Source of the DNA: RGIG4708 sp045633845
Lineage (GTDB): Bacteria > Bacillota > Clostridia > UMGS1810
Length of the DNA stretch: 44,527 nucleotides
Direction: 5' to 3'
Assembly: GCA_045633845.1 (NCBI GenBank)
Contig: JAZQZC010000019.1
Location: 1 to 44,527, forward strand
Of the stretch, positions 8,904-16,987 are shown one piece after another; positions within the stretch are counted from its first letter, which is position 1; each line of letters starts with the position of its first letter. A model generated the notes under the pieces. That model was not told the DNA's origin. It did no database searches and was given only the letters and a program-made list of their open reading frames with translations. Position numbers and translations under genes: made by a program.

Positions 8904-9587
8904 TTACAAATTCAATATCATTTTTGCATTTGCGTTATACAGCGCATCAACGCTTGCAGGGCTTTTTTTTGCCAGTATATCGTACGCCTTTTTCATATCG
9001 CAGGGGCGGCTGCTTGTGTTGTGCATATCACTGCCCATTACAACTGTATATGGCGCAAGCTTTTTTAAAAACCTGCGACCGGGCATAGAAAGCACACATT
9101 CGTTGTTAACCTGATATATAATTTTGATACCGTCAAAGCTTTTTATCATTTCACTGCGCTGTGCGTACCTGTCTATATGGGCAATTATGGGTGTGATGCC
9201 CTTTATGGTAAGGTTGTACAGCCATTCGGAATAATTATCGGTGGGCACACCTCTGCCAAACTCAACAAGCATAAAATTTGTGCCGTTAATGCAAAGCCTT
9301 TGTATATCGGGGAACTTGCTTATATCGTTATCCAGATAAACCTCTGCTCCCAGTATTATTTTGGGAATGTCAGAGTTGTGCGACCCTTGCATTAATGCAT
9401 TGTATGCATCGATGCGGCTATTTAAAAAATCATCAACCGCATTTTGTTTGTGCAACTCGCAATGAGAGGTAGCAACGCATACATCAACTCCCTGACGTTT
9501 TGCTTCCACAAGCATTTGTAGTGACTGCTGTATATCTTTTGCTCCGTCATCTATTGCGGGCAAAATATGTGAATGCATATCTATCAT
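8904..9587 (-). CDS. PHP-family tyrosine-protein phosphatase, CpsB/YwqE type
   Basis: The protein has about 227 residues and starts with the metal-binding PHP signature MIDMHSHILPAIDDGAKD. Later metal-ligand segments include ATSHCELH, GAEVYL, IAHIDRY and GSDMHN. Family members are manganese-dependent phosphatases that remove phosphate from bacterial tyrosine kinases controlling capsule and exopolysaccharide export. No kinase or polysaccharide locus lies beside it here. The start at 9587 has GAAAGGTGG upstream. The longer frame to 9719 would overlap the diaminopimelate dehydrogenase gene and is rejected. It lies 37 bp behind that gene and may share its transcript. Confidence 0.85.
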   Translation of the reverse strand: MIDMHSHILPAIDDGAKDIQQSLQMLVEAKRQGVDVCVATSHCELHKQNAVDDFLNSRIDAYNALMQGSHNSDIPKIILGAEVYLDNDISKFPDIQRLCINGTNFMLVEFGRGVPTDNYSEWLYNLTIKGITPIIAHIDRYAQRSEMIKSFDGIKIIYQVNNECVLSMPGRRFLKKLAPYTVVMGSDMHNTSSRPCDMKKAYDILAKKSPASVDALYNANAKMILNL

Positions 9588-9624
9588 TGCAAAAACCACC
9601 TTTCGTTTTTTAGTATGACAAGGC

Positions 9625-10611
9625 TTACAACAGCTCTTTTCTAAGTGTTGCTCCGTCTTTTTGTGAAAGATACGCAGGGGCAACATCCAAAACTGTTTTG
9701 CAGCCGCACATACCCTCACTGTTCATACGGTATGCCGCACGTGCATATGCAACAATTACCGAAGAAGTAAACTCAGGGTTTGAGTCAAGCTTTAAGCTGT
9801 ATTCGATAATATGATTATTTTCGAGATTTGCGCCAGTTCTGCCGCTGCGTATTACAAAGCCGCCGTGAGGGATACCGCTATGTTCACTCTCAAGCTCCTC
9901 TTGTGATATAAAATGAACAGTTGTGTCATAATCGGCAAAATAGTTGGGCATATTCTTAATCTGCTGCTCAATTTGTGCTTTGTCTGCACCATCCTTTGCC
10001 ACAACAAAGCACTCTCTTGTGTGCTTTTGTCTTGTGGTAAGCTCGGGATTGGCGCCGCTGCGAACTGCATCCAGCGCGCTTTGCACAGGAATTGTGTACT
10101 GCTTTGCATCAAGCACACCCTCAATTCGTCGGATTGCATCGGAGTGACCCTGGCTTACGCCCTTGCCCCAGAAGGTGTAATCCTTACCGTCGGGGAGCAC
10201 CGCACCTGCATACATTCTGTTAAGCGAAAACATACCCGGGTCCCAGCCAACAGAAATCATTGCTATTTTGCCTGATTTTTTTGCTGCTGCATCTGTATTT
10301 TCAAAATGCTCGGGTATTTTTGCGTGTGTGTCAAAGCTGTCTACAACATTAAAATGCTGCGCAAGCTCGGGAGTCTGAACAGGCAAATCTGTAGCACTTC
10401 CACCGCAAAGTATCATAACATCTATTTTATCCTTTAATTCTACTGCTTTGTCACAGTGATAAACAGGAACACCCGTTGTTGCTATTTTAACGGTTTCGGG
10501 ATTTCTGCGTGTAAACACTGCAACAAGCTCCATATCGCTGTTTTGACGAATGGCACACTCAACGCCCTTGCCAAGATTGCCATATCCGTATATACCAATT
10601 TTAATACTCAT
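9625..10611 (-). CDS. ddh: meso-Diaminopimelate D-dehydrogenase
   Basis: The enzyme makes meso-diaminopimelate from tetrahydrodipicolinate, NADPH and ammonia in one step, for peptidoglycan and lysine. The N-terminus has the Rossmann motif IGIYGYGNLGKGVE, followed by the NADP-specific FTRRNP turn. The middle contains SVGWDPGMFSLNR and WGKGVSQGHSDAIRR, both characteristic of this family. The C-terminal part carries HGGFVIRSG and the final helical segment. I use the ATG at 10611 (MSIKIGIYG), preceded by GGAGGG, giving 328 residues, the usual family length. Confidence 0.95.
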   Translation of the reverse strand: MSIKIGIYGYGNLGKGVECAIRQNSDMELVAVFTRRNPETVKIATTGVPVYHCDKAVELKDKIDVMILCGGSATDLPVQTPELAQHFNVVDSFDTHAKIPEHFENTDAAAKKSGKIAMISVGWDPGMFSLNRMYAGAVLPDGKDYTFWGKGVSQGHSDAIRRIEGVLDAKQYTIPVQSALDAVRSGANPELTTRQKHTRECFVVAKDGADKAQIEQQIKNMPNYFADYDTTVHFISQEELESEHSGIPHGGFVIRSGRTGANLENNHIIEYSLKLDSNPEFTSSVIVAYARAAYRMNSEGMCGCKTVLDVAPAYLSQKDGATLRKELL

Positions 10612-10686
10612 AATGCATCCCTCCTGTATGATGATATTATATTTTATCACAAAATTGGGTTTTATTCAAGTATTTGAATACAAAAA

Positions 10687-10720
10687 AATACAGAACAGCA
10701 TATATTGCTGCTCTGTATTT
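10687..10720. terminator. Bidirectional-looking terminator after rubrerythrin
   Basis: AATACAGA-CAGCA pairs with TGCTG-TCTGTATT around a short loop, with A and T runs on either side. It lies just beyond the rubrerythrin stop on the minus strand. Confidence 0.8.
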
Positions 10721-10723
10721 TTA

Positions 10724-11260
10724 TTAATAATTCTCTGCGTGAACCTCAAAATAACTCTGCGGATGCGCACAAGTAGGACAAAGCTCAGGAGCTTTTTTGC
10801 CTACAACAATGTGTCCGCAATTACGGCATTCCCATACCTTTACTTCGCTCTTTGCAAATACCTCTGCAGTTTCTACATTTTTAAGAAGTGCGCGATATCT
10901 TTCTTCATGTGATTTTTCAATAGCTGCCACAAGTCGGAATTTATTTGCGAGCTCAGGGAAGCCCTCCTCTTCGGCAGTTTTTGCAAAGCCGTCGTACATA
11001 TCTGACCATTCGTAGTTTTCACCGTCTGCTGCAGCGCCGAGGTTTGCAGCTGTGTCGCTAATGCCTTCGAGCTCTTTAAACCACATTTTTGCGTGTTCTT
11101 TTTCGTTATCTGCGGTTTTCAAAAACAGTGCAGCAATCTGCTCATATCCTTCTTTTTTTGCAACAGATGCAAAATAGGTATACTTATTGCGTGCCTGCGA
11201 TTCGCCTGCAAAAGCAGCTTCGAGATTTTTTTCGGTTTGTGTACCTGCATATTTACTCAT
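10724..11260 (-). CDS. Rubrerythrin
   Basis: This 178-residue protein joins a ferritin-like diiron four-helix domain to a C-terminal rubredoxin domain. Ligand motifs of the diiron site are visible: FAGESQARNKYTYF, DNEKEHAKMW, and AIEKSHEERY. The C-terminal CRNCG...CPTC pair holds the single iron. Rubrerythrins reduce hydrogen peroxide in the cytoplasm of anaerobes. CGGAGG precedes the ATG. A good promoter lies upstream at 11298-11326. The gene stands alone between terminators. Confidence 0.96.
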   Translation of the reverse strand: MSKYAGTQTEKNLEAAFAGESQARNKYTYFASVAKKEGYEQIAALFLKTADNEKEHAKMWFKELEGISDTAANLGAAADGENYEWSDMYDGFAKTAEEEGFPELANKFRLVAAIEKSHEERYRALLKNVETAEVFAKSEVKVWECRNCGHIVVGKKAPELCPTCAHPQSYFEVHAENY

Positions 11261-11297
11261 AACAACTTACCTCCGTTAATTATTTTTGTATATTAAA

Positions 11298-11326
11298 ATT
11301 ATATCACACAAAAAATCGAAAGGCAA
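11298..11326 (-). promoter_or_regulatory. Sigma-A promoter of rubrerythrin
   Basis: Read on the minus strand: TTGCCT, a 17-base spacer, then TATAAT. It lies about 40 bases upstream of the start codon. Confidence 0.7.
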
Positions 11327-11427
11327 GAAAATATTAAAAATTTCATTTTTGTAGTCATATTTATGACTATTGTCAATAATCAGATAGTATTTTATGCTTA
11401 AAGTATAGAAATAAAAGGAAAGTGATA

Positions 11428-11628
11428 TTGTTGATAAGTTATGCCCCGTTTTGGAATACACTTAAAAAATTGAATATAACCACATACACGCTTATAACCA
11501 AGCACGGCATAAGCAGTGCAACTATAGACAGAATGAAAAAAGGCAACGGAATAACCACTGCAAAAATAGACGATTTTTGCAGAATACTTAATTGCAAGGT
11601 TTCTGATATAATTGAATATACAGAGTAG
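11428..11628 (+). CDS. Small Cro/CI-type helix-turn-helix regulator
   Basis: The 66-residue protein is little more than one XRE-family DNA-binding domain. It has a LKKLNITTYTLI helix, the turn and recognition helix GISSATIDRMKKG, then the ITTAKIDDFCRILNCKVSDI end typical of short YozG-like regulators. Start choice is uncertain: GTG at 11422 is too close to the AAAAGGAA site, so TTG at 11428 or 11431 is likelier. It is divergent from rubrerythrin and might control it, but that is only inferred from position. Confidence 0.75.
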   Translation: MLISYAPFWNTLKKLNITTYTLITKHGISSATIDRMKKGNGITTAKIDDFCRILNCKVSDIIEYTE

Positions 11629-11651
11629 TTATTTTGGTTAAATACAAAGTA

Positions 11652-11697
11652 TAAAGGATTGAATTGTTGGTTAAACCATAATTCAATCCTTTATTTT
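11652..11697. terminator. Shared terminator between the HTH gene and tspO
   Basis: A 14-bp stem, TAAAGGATTGAATT against its complement, has a loop of about 14 bases and T runs on both sides. It lies between convergent genes and would serve both. Confidence 0.8.
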
Positions 11698-11707
11698 TAC
11701 AGCTAAA

Positions 11708-12175
11708 TTAATTCAAAATATAAATCATAAAATTAAGATATGCCGCAAAGGTTACCCACAAAAGATACGGAATTTGCAAATATGCCGCAAGGGGGCTTAT
11801 GCGATAGAATTTTACAATCATAACGATAATAAGCACCCACAAAATGAGCAGCCATATAAATGCAAAAAGGAACCATTGTAAGTTAAAGAATACTATTGTC
11901 CACAAAAAGTTGAATATAAGCTGTGTAATATACACCTTGAGTGCACCTGAGCGTGAAATTTCTTCACCCTTTACATAAACAAGAGCTGCACCTATACCCA
12001 TAAGTATATACAGTATTGTCCATACTATGGGGAATATTGACTCAGGGGGAGCAAGAGCGGGCTGATTGAGCTGCCCGTAAATATCCATACTGCCTCTTGT
12101 TAAAAGGGATGCAAGAGCTCCGACAAGCAAAGTGCCTACAACAGCAATCACATATGGTTTAATTTTATTCCACAA
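11708..12175 (-). CDS. TspO/MBR family membrane protein
   Basis: The 155-residue protein has five predicted membrane segments, the family fold. Typical motifs are LNQPALAPPESIFPIVWTIL after the first segment, then LIFNFLWTIVFF, and a tryptophan- and tyrosine-rich final region (YLLWVTFAAYLNF). TspO proteins bind porphyrins and related ligands; the physiological role in Clostridia is unclear. I start at TTG 12175, giving MWNKIKPY, because GAGGTGA is at the right distance. The longer frame to 12205 begins in the terminator of the preceding gene. Confidence 0.88.
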   Translation of the reverse strand: MWNKIKPYVIAVVGTLLVGALASLLTRGSMDIYGQLNQPALAPPESIFPIVWTILYILMGIGAALVYVKGEEISRSGALKVYITQLIFNFLWTIVFFNLQWFLFAFIWLLILWVLIIVMIVKFYRISPLAAYLQIPYLLWVTFAAYLNFMIYILN

Positions 12176-12205
12176 ATAAATCACCTCTTGTTGCATTATA
12201 TACAA

Positions 12206-12236
12206 AAATCCCGCGGCTTATTCATCCGCGGGATAA
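12206..12236 (-). terminator. Terminator of the sugar-isomerase-like gene
   Basis: ATCCCGCGG...CCGCGGGAT forms a perfect nine-pair stem followed by AT-rich sequence. It lies 5 bp past the stop of the upstream gene. Confidence 0.8.
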
Positions 12237-12240
12237 AATT

Positions 12241-13074
12241 TTATTCTATTGTGTCATACAATGCCTGAACGTTTTTTATAACTCTGTCAACATCGCACTC
12301 TTTTGTTTCTTCAAGTACAATCGGCATATCGGGCTTGTTGTGCTTAATCCATGTAAGAATTTTTTTGATGTTAAGCATACCCTCTGCAGGAAGTACCATT
12401 CTGAAGCCGTTTTCATCATCGATAAAATCCTTAAGATGAATTGCACAAATTCTGTCGCCGTAAAGCTCAAATACTTCATCTATCATTTGATCCTGATTAT
12501 TATAATTTTCTTTGCACAAAAAATTTAACGGGTCAAATATGCAAAGCACATTGGGACTGTTTATGTCGTCAAGCATTCGCTTGATACGCTTTGGCGAATT
12601 GATAACAAACACTCTTACGCCCTCAACCGCAATCATAACGCCAAGCTTTTCGGCGGTATTTGCAAGCCTTTTTAAGTTTTTTACGCAATACTGATATGCG
12701 TGCTCGGTATTATTTGCTTTTGGGTCACAGCTGTCGCCAACCCAGTTTGTTTCGGTTGCAACGGCAAAGGCACCTGTAAAGCGGGCGTATTTGAGCTGCT
12801 CTTCAAATCTCAAAAGCTGGCTTTCGAGTGCATCAACATCTGTACACGAAGGATTGATGTAGCAGCTCTGAATTGCAAGCTTTACTCCGTTTTTTGCAAA
12901 TATGTCTTTTATTCGGTCGGCATAGGCAGGTGTAAACTGACCCACTTTATAATCGGGCACAGTTATATTCATTGCAAGCTGCGCTCCGTAAAGCTTATGC
13001 TCTGCGCATTTTTGAGCAACACCCTCTATGGATTTTACATCAAAATCGTGACCTCTCATACAAAAATTAAGCAT
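12241..13074 (-). CDS. Sugar phosphate isomerase/epimerase-like TIM barrel protein
   Basis: The 277-residue protein belongs to the xylose-isomerase-like (AP endonuclease 2) superfamily. Features include a DVKSIEGVAQKCAEHKLYGAQ helix, IAVEGVR for a metal-ligand glutamate, and NVLCIFDPLNFLC with a ligand aspartate. ICAIHLKDF carries a histidine ligand and VLEETKE the last glutamate. Such proteins isomerise or epimerise keto-sugars and inositols, and the exact substrate cannot be read from the sequence. GGAGG precedes the ATG. It sits 18 bp behind the foldase gene at 13093 and could be cotranscribed with it. Confidence 0.82.
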   Translation of the reverse strand: MLNFCMRGHDFDVKSIEGVAQKCAEHKLYGAQLAMNITVPDYKVGQFTPAYADRIKDIFAKNGVKLAIQSCYINPSCTDVDALESQLLRFEEQLKYARFTGAFAVATETNWVGDSCDPKANNTEHAYQYCVKNLKRLANTAEKLGVMIAVEGVRVFVINSPKRIKRMLDDINSPNVLCIFDPLNFLCKENYNNQDQMIDEVFELYGDRICAIHLKDFIDDENGFRMVLPAEGMLNIKKILTWIKHNKPDMPIVLEETKECDVDRVIKNVQALYDTIE

Positions 13075-13092
13075 TTTAATTTCCTCCAGATA

Positions 13093-14427
13093 TTATATTC
13101 CAACAAGAGTTATAACTGACATAAGCCCTTCGTTATTTACTATTGTTGCATTTTTTGAAAGAGAATTCAACTTATCTGCTATTGAATCTTCTACAAGCAT
13201 TGATTTTGCCTGTTCAAAAATTTCGTCGGTATATGTATTTTCCACTCTTTTTATAATATGATAGCCATACTCGGTTTCTACAATTCCGCTTATTTTGCCT
13301 ACTTTAAGACCAAATGCCACAGTTTCAAATTCTTCTACCATTTCGCCCTTTGTAAACAGATATCCCTCAGGTGATTGTGTCATTCCAGGGTCTTCGCCGT
13401 ATTGTTCCACAAGCTTTTCAAAGTCCATACCTTGGCGGGCAAAACCGTAAACCTTTTCGGCAAGTGCCTTTTTTTCTGCCTTTGCAGCATCGTCAAGACC
13501 CTGTGTTGAAATAAGAACATGTTGTGCCTGGATATAGTTGGTATCAAGATATTTTTTTATTTGGGTATCGCTCATACCAAGATCTTTTTCGTATTTGCTG
13601 TAAAGCTTATTAAGGATAGCTACATCCTCAAGATAAGCTTTTAAATCCTGCTCTGTTGTTCCGAGCACTTCAAGAACAGAAGCATATTCTTCATCACTTA
13701 CATAATTTGCACGGAAAACGGAAATCGAATCTTCAACCGATTGCATATCAGCATCGTCAAGAGCAATGCCTTCGCTTTGGGCGGCTGATTTTGCGCTTTT
13801 TATAAGTGCAATATTTTCAACGCAGGTTTCGGCAACATATCTGCCGAATGTAACACCATCAAGCTCGGATGTCCACATACTGTCAAAATCTTCAAGAGTT
13901 GTGCCTAGGCTTTGCGCCAGACTAATTTCCACATTGTACAGGCAGTAGTTAAAATAACCTACCGATACGCTTTCGTCATTTATTTTTGTAATTTCAACAT
14001 CAGAAAGGTCCGAAACAATAACAACTGTATTAATTCCGCCGTTCCAGTCTACCTGGCATCCGTATGCTTCGCTTATTGCGCGCACAGGCACGAGAGTTCT
14101 TTTGTCAACAAGCTTTGCAGGAACATCAAGCTCAATTGCTTTTCCGTTTTTGTAAAGTGTGTTGTCATCAATGGTAAGTGATATTTTTGTATCACCCTTT
14201 GCCGATGTAACTGTGCGGGTTGCATCATCCCAGCCGACTGTTGCCTCAAGTGCTTCAAAAATTGCGCGGACAGGCACCATTGTGCGGTCGTTTATCATTT
14301 GCGGTTCAACGTCAAATTCTATGTACTTTCCGTCAAGCACAACCTTTATGGGAGCTTGCTGCGCCATTGCAGGAACCATTGTAAGCACAAGGGCTGCTGC
14401 GATTAATAATAAGATTATTTTTTTCAT
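13093..14427 (-). CDS. Secreted PpiC-type foldase with copper-amine-oxidase-like N-terminal domains
   Basis: After a signal peptide (residues 1-22, ending PAMA) come two copies of the copper amine oxidase N-terminal-like repeat at about 25-140, marked by DRTMVPVRAI and KRTLVPVRAI. A SurA-like helical core follows at about 150-290, and a parvulin domain at about 299-395 (AQHVLIST ... YGYHIIKR). The total is 444 residues. The CuAO-like module is common in clostridial surface proteins. The foldase part resembles the lipoprotein at 314-1333, so the two are paralogues. The ATG at 14427 has AAAGGA upstream; the frame extends further but only through repeat DNA. Confidence 0.88.
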   Translation of the reverse strand: MKKIILLLIAAALVLTMVPAMAQQAPIKVVLDGKYIEFDVEPQMINDRTMVPVRAIFEALEATVGWDDATRTVTSAKGDTKISLTIDDNTLYKNGKAIELDVPAKLVDKRTLVPVRAISEAYGCQVDWNGGINTVVIVSDLSDVEITKINDESVSVGYFNYCLYNVEISLAQSLGTTLEDFDSMWTSELDGVTFGRYVAETCVENIALIKSAKSAAQSEGIALDDADMQSVEDSISVFRANYVSDEEYASVLEVLGTTEQDLKAYLEDVAILNKLYSKYEKDLGMSDTQIKKYLDTNYIQAQHVLISTQGLDDAAKAEKKALAEKVYGFARQGMDFEKLVEQYGEDPGMTQSPEGYLFTKGEMVEEFETVAFGLKVGKISGIVETEYGYHIIKRVENTYTDEIFEQAKSMLVEDSIADKLNSLSKNATIVNNEGLMSVITLVGI

Positions 14428-14477
14428 AAAAATTTTCCTTTCAATTGTTGTATAAATGTATTTTAACATCAAATATT

Positions 14478-14575
14478 GTATTTTTATATATTTAAAGGGC
14501 AAATTTAATATGTTTGTAAACAAGCGGGCAGCGCCTTGTTTACAACAATTTTTATCTCTCCCTTTTGTTTTATAA
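14478..14575. repeat. Repeat related to the inner element at 5620-5727
   Basis: GCCTTGTTTACAACAATTTT here is the reverse complement of a stretch at about 5629-5648, and both are flanked by TTTTTATATATTTAAA-like sequence. TTTGTAAACAAG and CTTGTTTACAA also form a hairpin within it. It lies in the leader of the foldase gene. Confidence 0.6.
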
Positions 14576-14581
14576 ATTACG

Positions 14582-15421
14582 TTATTTAACATCTATAATA
14601 TATGCCTTGTTATGCGCAACAAGCTCTGCCATAATATTGGTACTTACATCCTTTGTATCTGAGGGAACGTCAAAAATACAATGCACAAAAACGGTCTGCC
14701 CTGCAGCAATTTCTATATTGTTGGCAAATTCAATATTTTTGCCCTCGTCAGTTTCGATAGCAGTAAAGCAATTGTACTCAGTGTTGTCACAGCGTGCAGT
14801 CATTTTTATTGCTTCGCTGCCCTTAATTATATTTTGTGATGTGTTTGTATATGCAATTACCACATCCATATACACATTGCTCTCAAGATGGTTTTCGTAA
14901 TATGAGCCGAATTCCTCTGCTTTTGAGGGATTGATTTTCTTTTCAAAAACACTCCCCTTGTACTCTACTGTGCATTTTTCGGACACAACGCAGGGCTGGT
15001 CCTGCATCAAAAGCATAAGTGTTGAATGAGCAGGTGTTTTTTCCATCTCCTCAACAATTTTGCGTTCGCTGCTCATTGCAAGATTTTGAGCTATGTGCGC
15101 CCTCTCTACTGCCACGGTAAGCGCTACAATCACCACCGTATAAACAAGAATGAGCACAGGGTACGAAATCCTTCTGTTTTCGTCAACAAAAAGAAAAAAC
15201 TCTTTTATTTTGTAAACAAACGAGTACACCTTTTTGTTGCTCAATATTGCTTTTTTTACATTTACAAAAGTGCTTTTGCATTTGTTTTTTGCACCCACAG
15301 CAAAGCTTTTTATGCTTTGGGGAATTTTTTTGATACCCAAGCCCAATTTTACAAAAAAGCTTTTTGTTTTTGATGGCAAGCCGCAAAAAAACCTTTTGAT
15401 TTTGTTTAATTTTTGTTTCAT
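14582..15421 (-). CDS. Bitopic membrane protein of unknown function
   Basis: I do not recognise this 279-residue protein. The first 80 residues are very basic (many K and F) and probably cytoplasmic. One membrane segment spans about 86-105 (YPVLILVYTVVIVALTVAVE). The rest is probably outside and beta-rich, with a final domain (about 190-279) that looks immunoglobulin-like, as in DUF4352-type proteins. The ATG at 15421 has GGAG upstream; the frame continues into the repeat cluster and is not used. It follows the FtsZ-like gene on the same strand, separated by 237 bp of repeats. The basic tail could bind a cytoplasmic partner or lipid head groups, which is speculation. Confidence 0.7.
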   Translation of the reverse strand: MKQKLNKIKRFFCGLPSKTKSFFVKLGLGIKKIPQSIKSFAVGAKNKCKSTFVNVKKAILSNKKVYSFVYKIKEFFLFVDENRRISYPVLILVYTVVIVALTVAVERAHIAQNLAMSSERKIVEEMEKTPAHSTLMLLMQDQPCVVSEKCTVEYKGSVFEKKINPSKAEEFGSYYENHLESNVYMDVVIAYTNTSQNIIKGSEAIKMTARCDNTEYNCFTAIETDEGKNIEFANNIEIAAGQTVFVHCIFDVPSDTKDVSTNIMAELVAHNKAYIIDVK

Positions 15422-15465
15422 AATAATCTCCATTCTGAACATTTTTGAAACCGTTGGGGACGGCT

Positions 15466-15650
15466 GGTGACAGACGTAGATGACAGTGGGGGAAGTTCCT
15501 TTGCAAAAGGTGCGTCCCCCATCTGTCACTGAGTCGTGACGAACAACAAAGGTTGGCCGGTGACAGATGGGGGCAGATAGAGTGACAAGCCGGGGACGCA
15601 CGTGCAAGCTCGAACATCCCCGTTTGTCACATCCCCCTGTCACCCAAAAG
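15466..15650. repeat. Cluster of GTGACAG...CTGTCAC palindromic repeats
   Basis: GTGACAGACG, GACAGTGGGGGAAGTTCC, GGTGCGTCCCCCATCTGTCA and further copies are strung together. They belong to the family at 5411, 8739 and 20200. They separate the FtsZ-like gene from the membrane-protein gene. Confidence 0.75.
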
Positions 15651-15658
15651 TAATCAGC

Positions 15659-16477
15659 CTATTGTGACACAAGCACCGAAAACATAAATTCGCCCTTGCC
15701 GAGACGTTCGTCCTTTTGAGACACACACAGCTTTTTTGCCGAAAGATATGAAATATTCTTTTTGTCAACACAATTTATGTATTCGCCAAGGATATTTTTG
15801 TCCGCTTCGCCGTTTGATGTGATAATATATGTAAGATTGGTCGCTATGTCGAGATACGTCTGACTATCAAGGCACAATGCAAGGCACCCAGCCTTGTATT
15901 TGTGGCTGTCGGTCTGAATATTTGTTTTTACCGACGCAAAATATATATTGTTTTTTTGGGTAAATACCTCTTTCAGCTCCTCATAGGTTGCTATTCTCTT
16001 TTCCGCGTTTACATTGCACGCCGACGAAACTGCAAAAAGAAACCTTGCTGCCTCCACATCAAATTTGTCGATATAGCCGTCGTTCATAACCACAACACCA
16101 TCCGCAATTTCGTGGAGCTCCTCAACATATTCCATTGCAGAGCTGTAGCTCCCATCTTTTGATGATGGAATGTGCACAACCGCAACGGTAAGTGCCTTCA
16201 TCCGTGATGACATTGCACATATTTCGCAGCACAGTGCCGCATCGGGCGACACGGCACAGTCCGCAATTACAAAGGATGTGTCGGTTTGTGACATATACAG
16301 CTTTTCGGCGATTGCCATAAAATCAATTTTGGAGTCGCAGGCAAATTCTGCCTTTGAATTTGCACTACTCCCAACAGTAACAAGCCTTGCTCCCGTAAAA
16401 TTGCATTTTGACGAATTAGTCACTGCCTTAGCACCTGCATCGCCTATACCTATTATATTTGTGCCTATCTTAAACAC
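15659..16477 (-). CDS. Divergent tubulin/FtsZ-like protein lacking the GTP-binding signature
   Basis: The order of segments follows FtsZ along most of its length. NIIGIGDAGAKAV (8-18) matches the FtsZ VIGVGGGGCNAV loop. FVIADCAVSPDAA (69-81) stands where FtsZ has the GGGTGTG phosphate loop. KALTVAVVHIP (94-104) matches GALTVAVVTKP. Next comes YVEELHEIADGVVVMNDGYI (117-136), then TYEELKEVF (164-172) where FtsZ has DFADVKTVM. The end, YIITSNGEAD...GEFMFSVLVSQ, matches the FtsZ C-domain strands. The glycine-rich signature is lost, so GTP hydrolysis is unlikely. At 272 residues it lacks the FtsZ C-terminal tail. It is a divergent paralogue by this reading, with function unknown. Confidence 0.65.
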   Translation of the reverse strand: MFKIGTNIIGIGDAGAKAVTNSSKCNFTGARLVTVGSSANSKAEFACDSKIDFMAIAEKLYMSQTDTSFVIADCAVSPDAALCCEICAMSSRMKALTVAVVHIPSSKDGSYSSAMEYVEELHEIADGVVVMNDGYIDKFDVEAARFLFAVSSACNVNAEKRIATYEELKEVFTQKNNIYFASVKTNIQTDSHKYKAGCLALCLDSQTYLDIATNLTYIITSNGEADKNILGEYINCVDKKNISYLSAKKLCVSQKDERLGKGEFMFSVLVSQ

Positions 16478-16563
16478 AACATCACCCCATTATGTATCTT
16501 AGCCGAAAGAGAGCAATTCAGCTAAATAGATTGTAGCACAAATTTTACCAAAATTCAACAGTA

Positions 16564-16593
16564 TTGAATTTTTATGGTTAAATATGATATAAT
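16564..16593 (+). promoter_or_regulatory. Sigma-A promoter of the GIY-YIG gene
   Basis: TTGAAT, an 18-base spacer, then TATAAT at 16588-16593, about 23 bases before the start codon. Confidence 0.6.
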
Positions 16594-16615
16594 GTCAACA
16601 TATGGAGGGGATTTA

Positions 16616-16861
16616 ATGGGTAAACATTATGCATATATACTTGAGTGCGCCGACGGCACTCTTTACTGTGGGTATACCACCAACCCAAAAGAGCGCGAAA
16701 AAACTCACAACCTGGGAACAGGCGCAAAATACACAAGGTGCCGTCTCCCTGTTAAAATGGTGCACGTTGAGTGCTTTGACACTAAAAGCGAGGCATTAAA
16801 GCGTGAATGTTCAATTAAAAAGCTTACACGGGAGCAAAAGCTCAGGCTGATAAATAACTAA
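16616..16861 (+). CDS. GIY-YIG nuclease family protein, YhbQ/UPF0213 type
   Basis: The 81-residue protein is a single GIY-YIG domain: HYAYILECADGTLYCGYT holds the two signature strands, and AKYTRCRLPVKMVHVE and EALKRECSIKKL follow as in the UPF0213 group. Members are small DNA- or RNA-structure-specific nucleases of poorly known role. The ATG at 16616 has GGAGGGG upstream; earlier in-frame codons lie in the promoter. Confidence 0.9.
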   Translation: MGKHYAYILECADGTLYCGYTTNPKEREKTHNLGTGAKYTRCRLPVKMVHVECFDTKSEALKRECSIKKLTREQKLRLINN

Positions 16862-16925
16862 TGGGATTTTCCTTTAAAATGGCGAGCCTATAACCGCTTT
16901 TCTAATAAATATCTGCCGATATATC

Positions 16926-16955
16926 TTGACGAAGCAGGGCATTTAGATATATAAT
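16926..16955 (+). promoter_or_regulatory. Sigma-A promoter of the aconitase operon
   Basis: TTGACG, an 18-base spacer and TATAAT lie 33 bases upstream of the aconitase start codon. Confidence 0.6.
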
Positions 16956-16987
16956 ATATGTAATTTTATTAAAGGATGGTAATACAT

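Noticed and set aside
10611..10650. Extended start of diaminopimelate dehydrogenase
   Set aside because: The family begins at MSIKIGIYG, and GGAGGG precedes that ATG directly.
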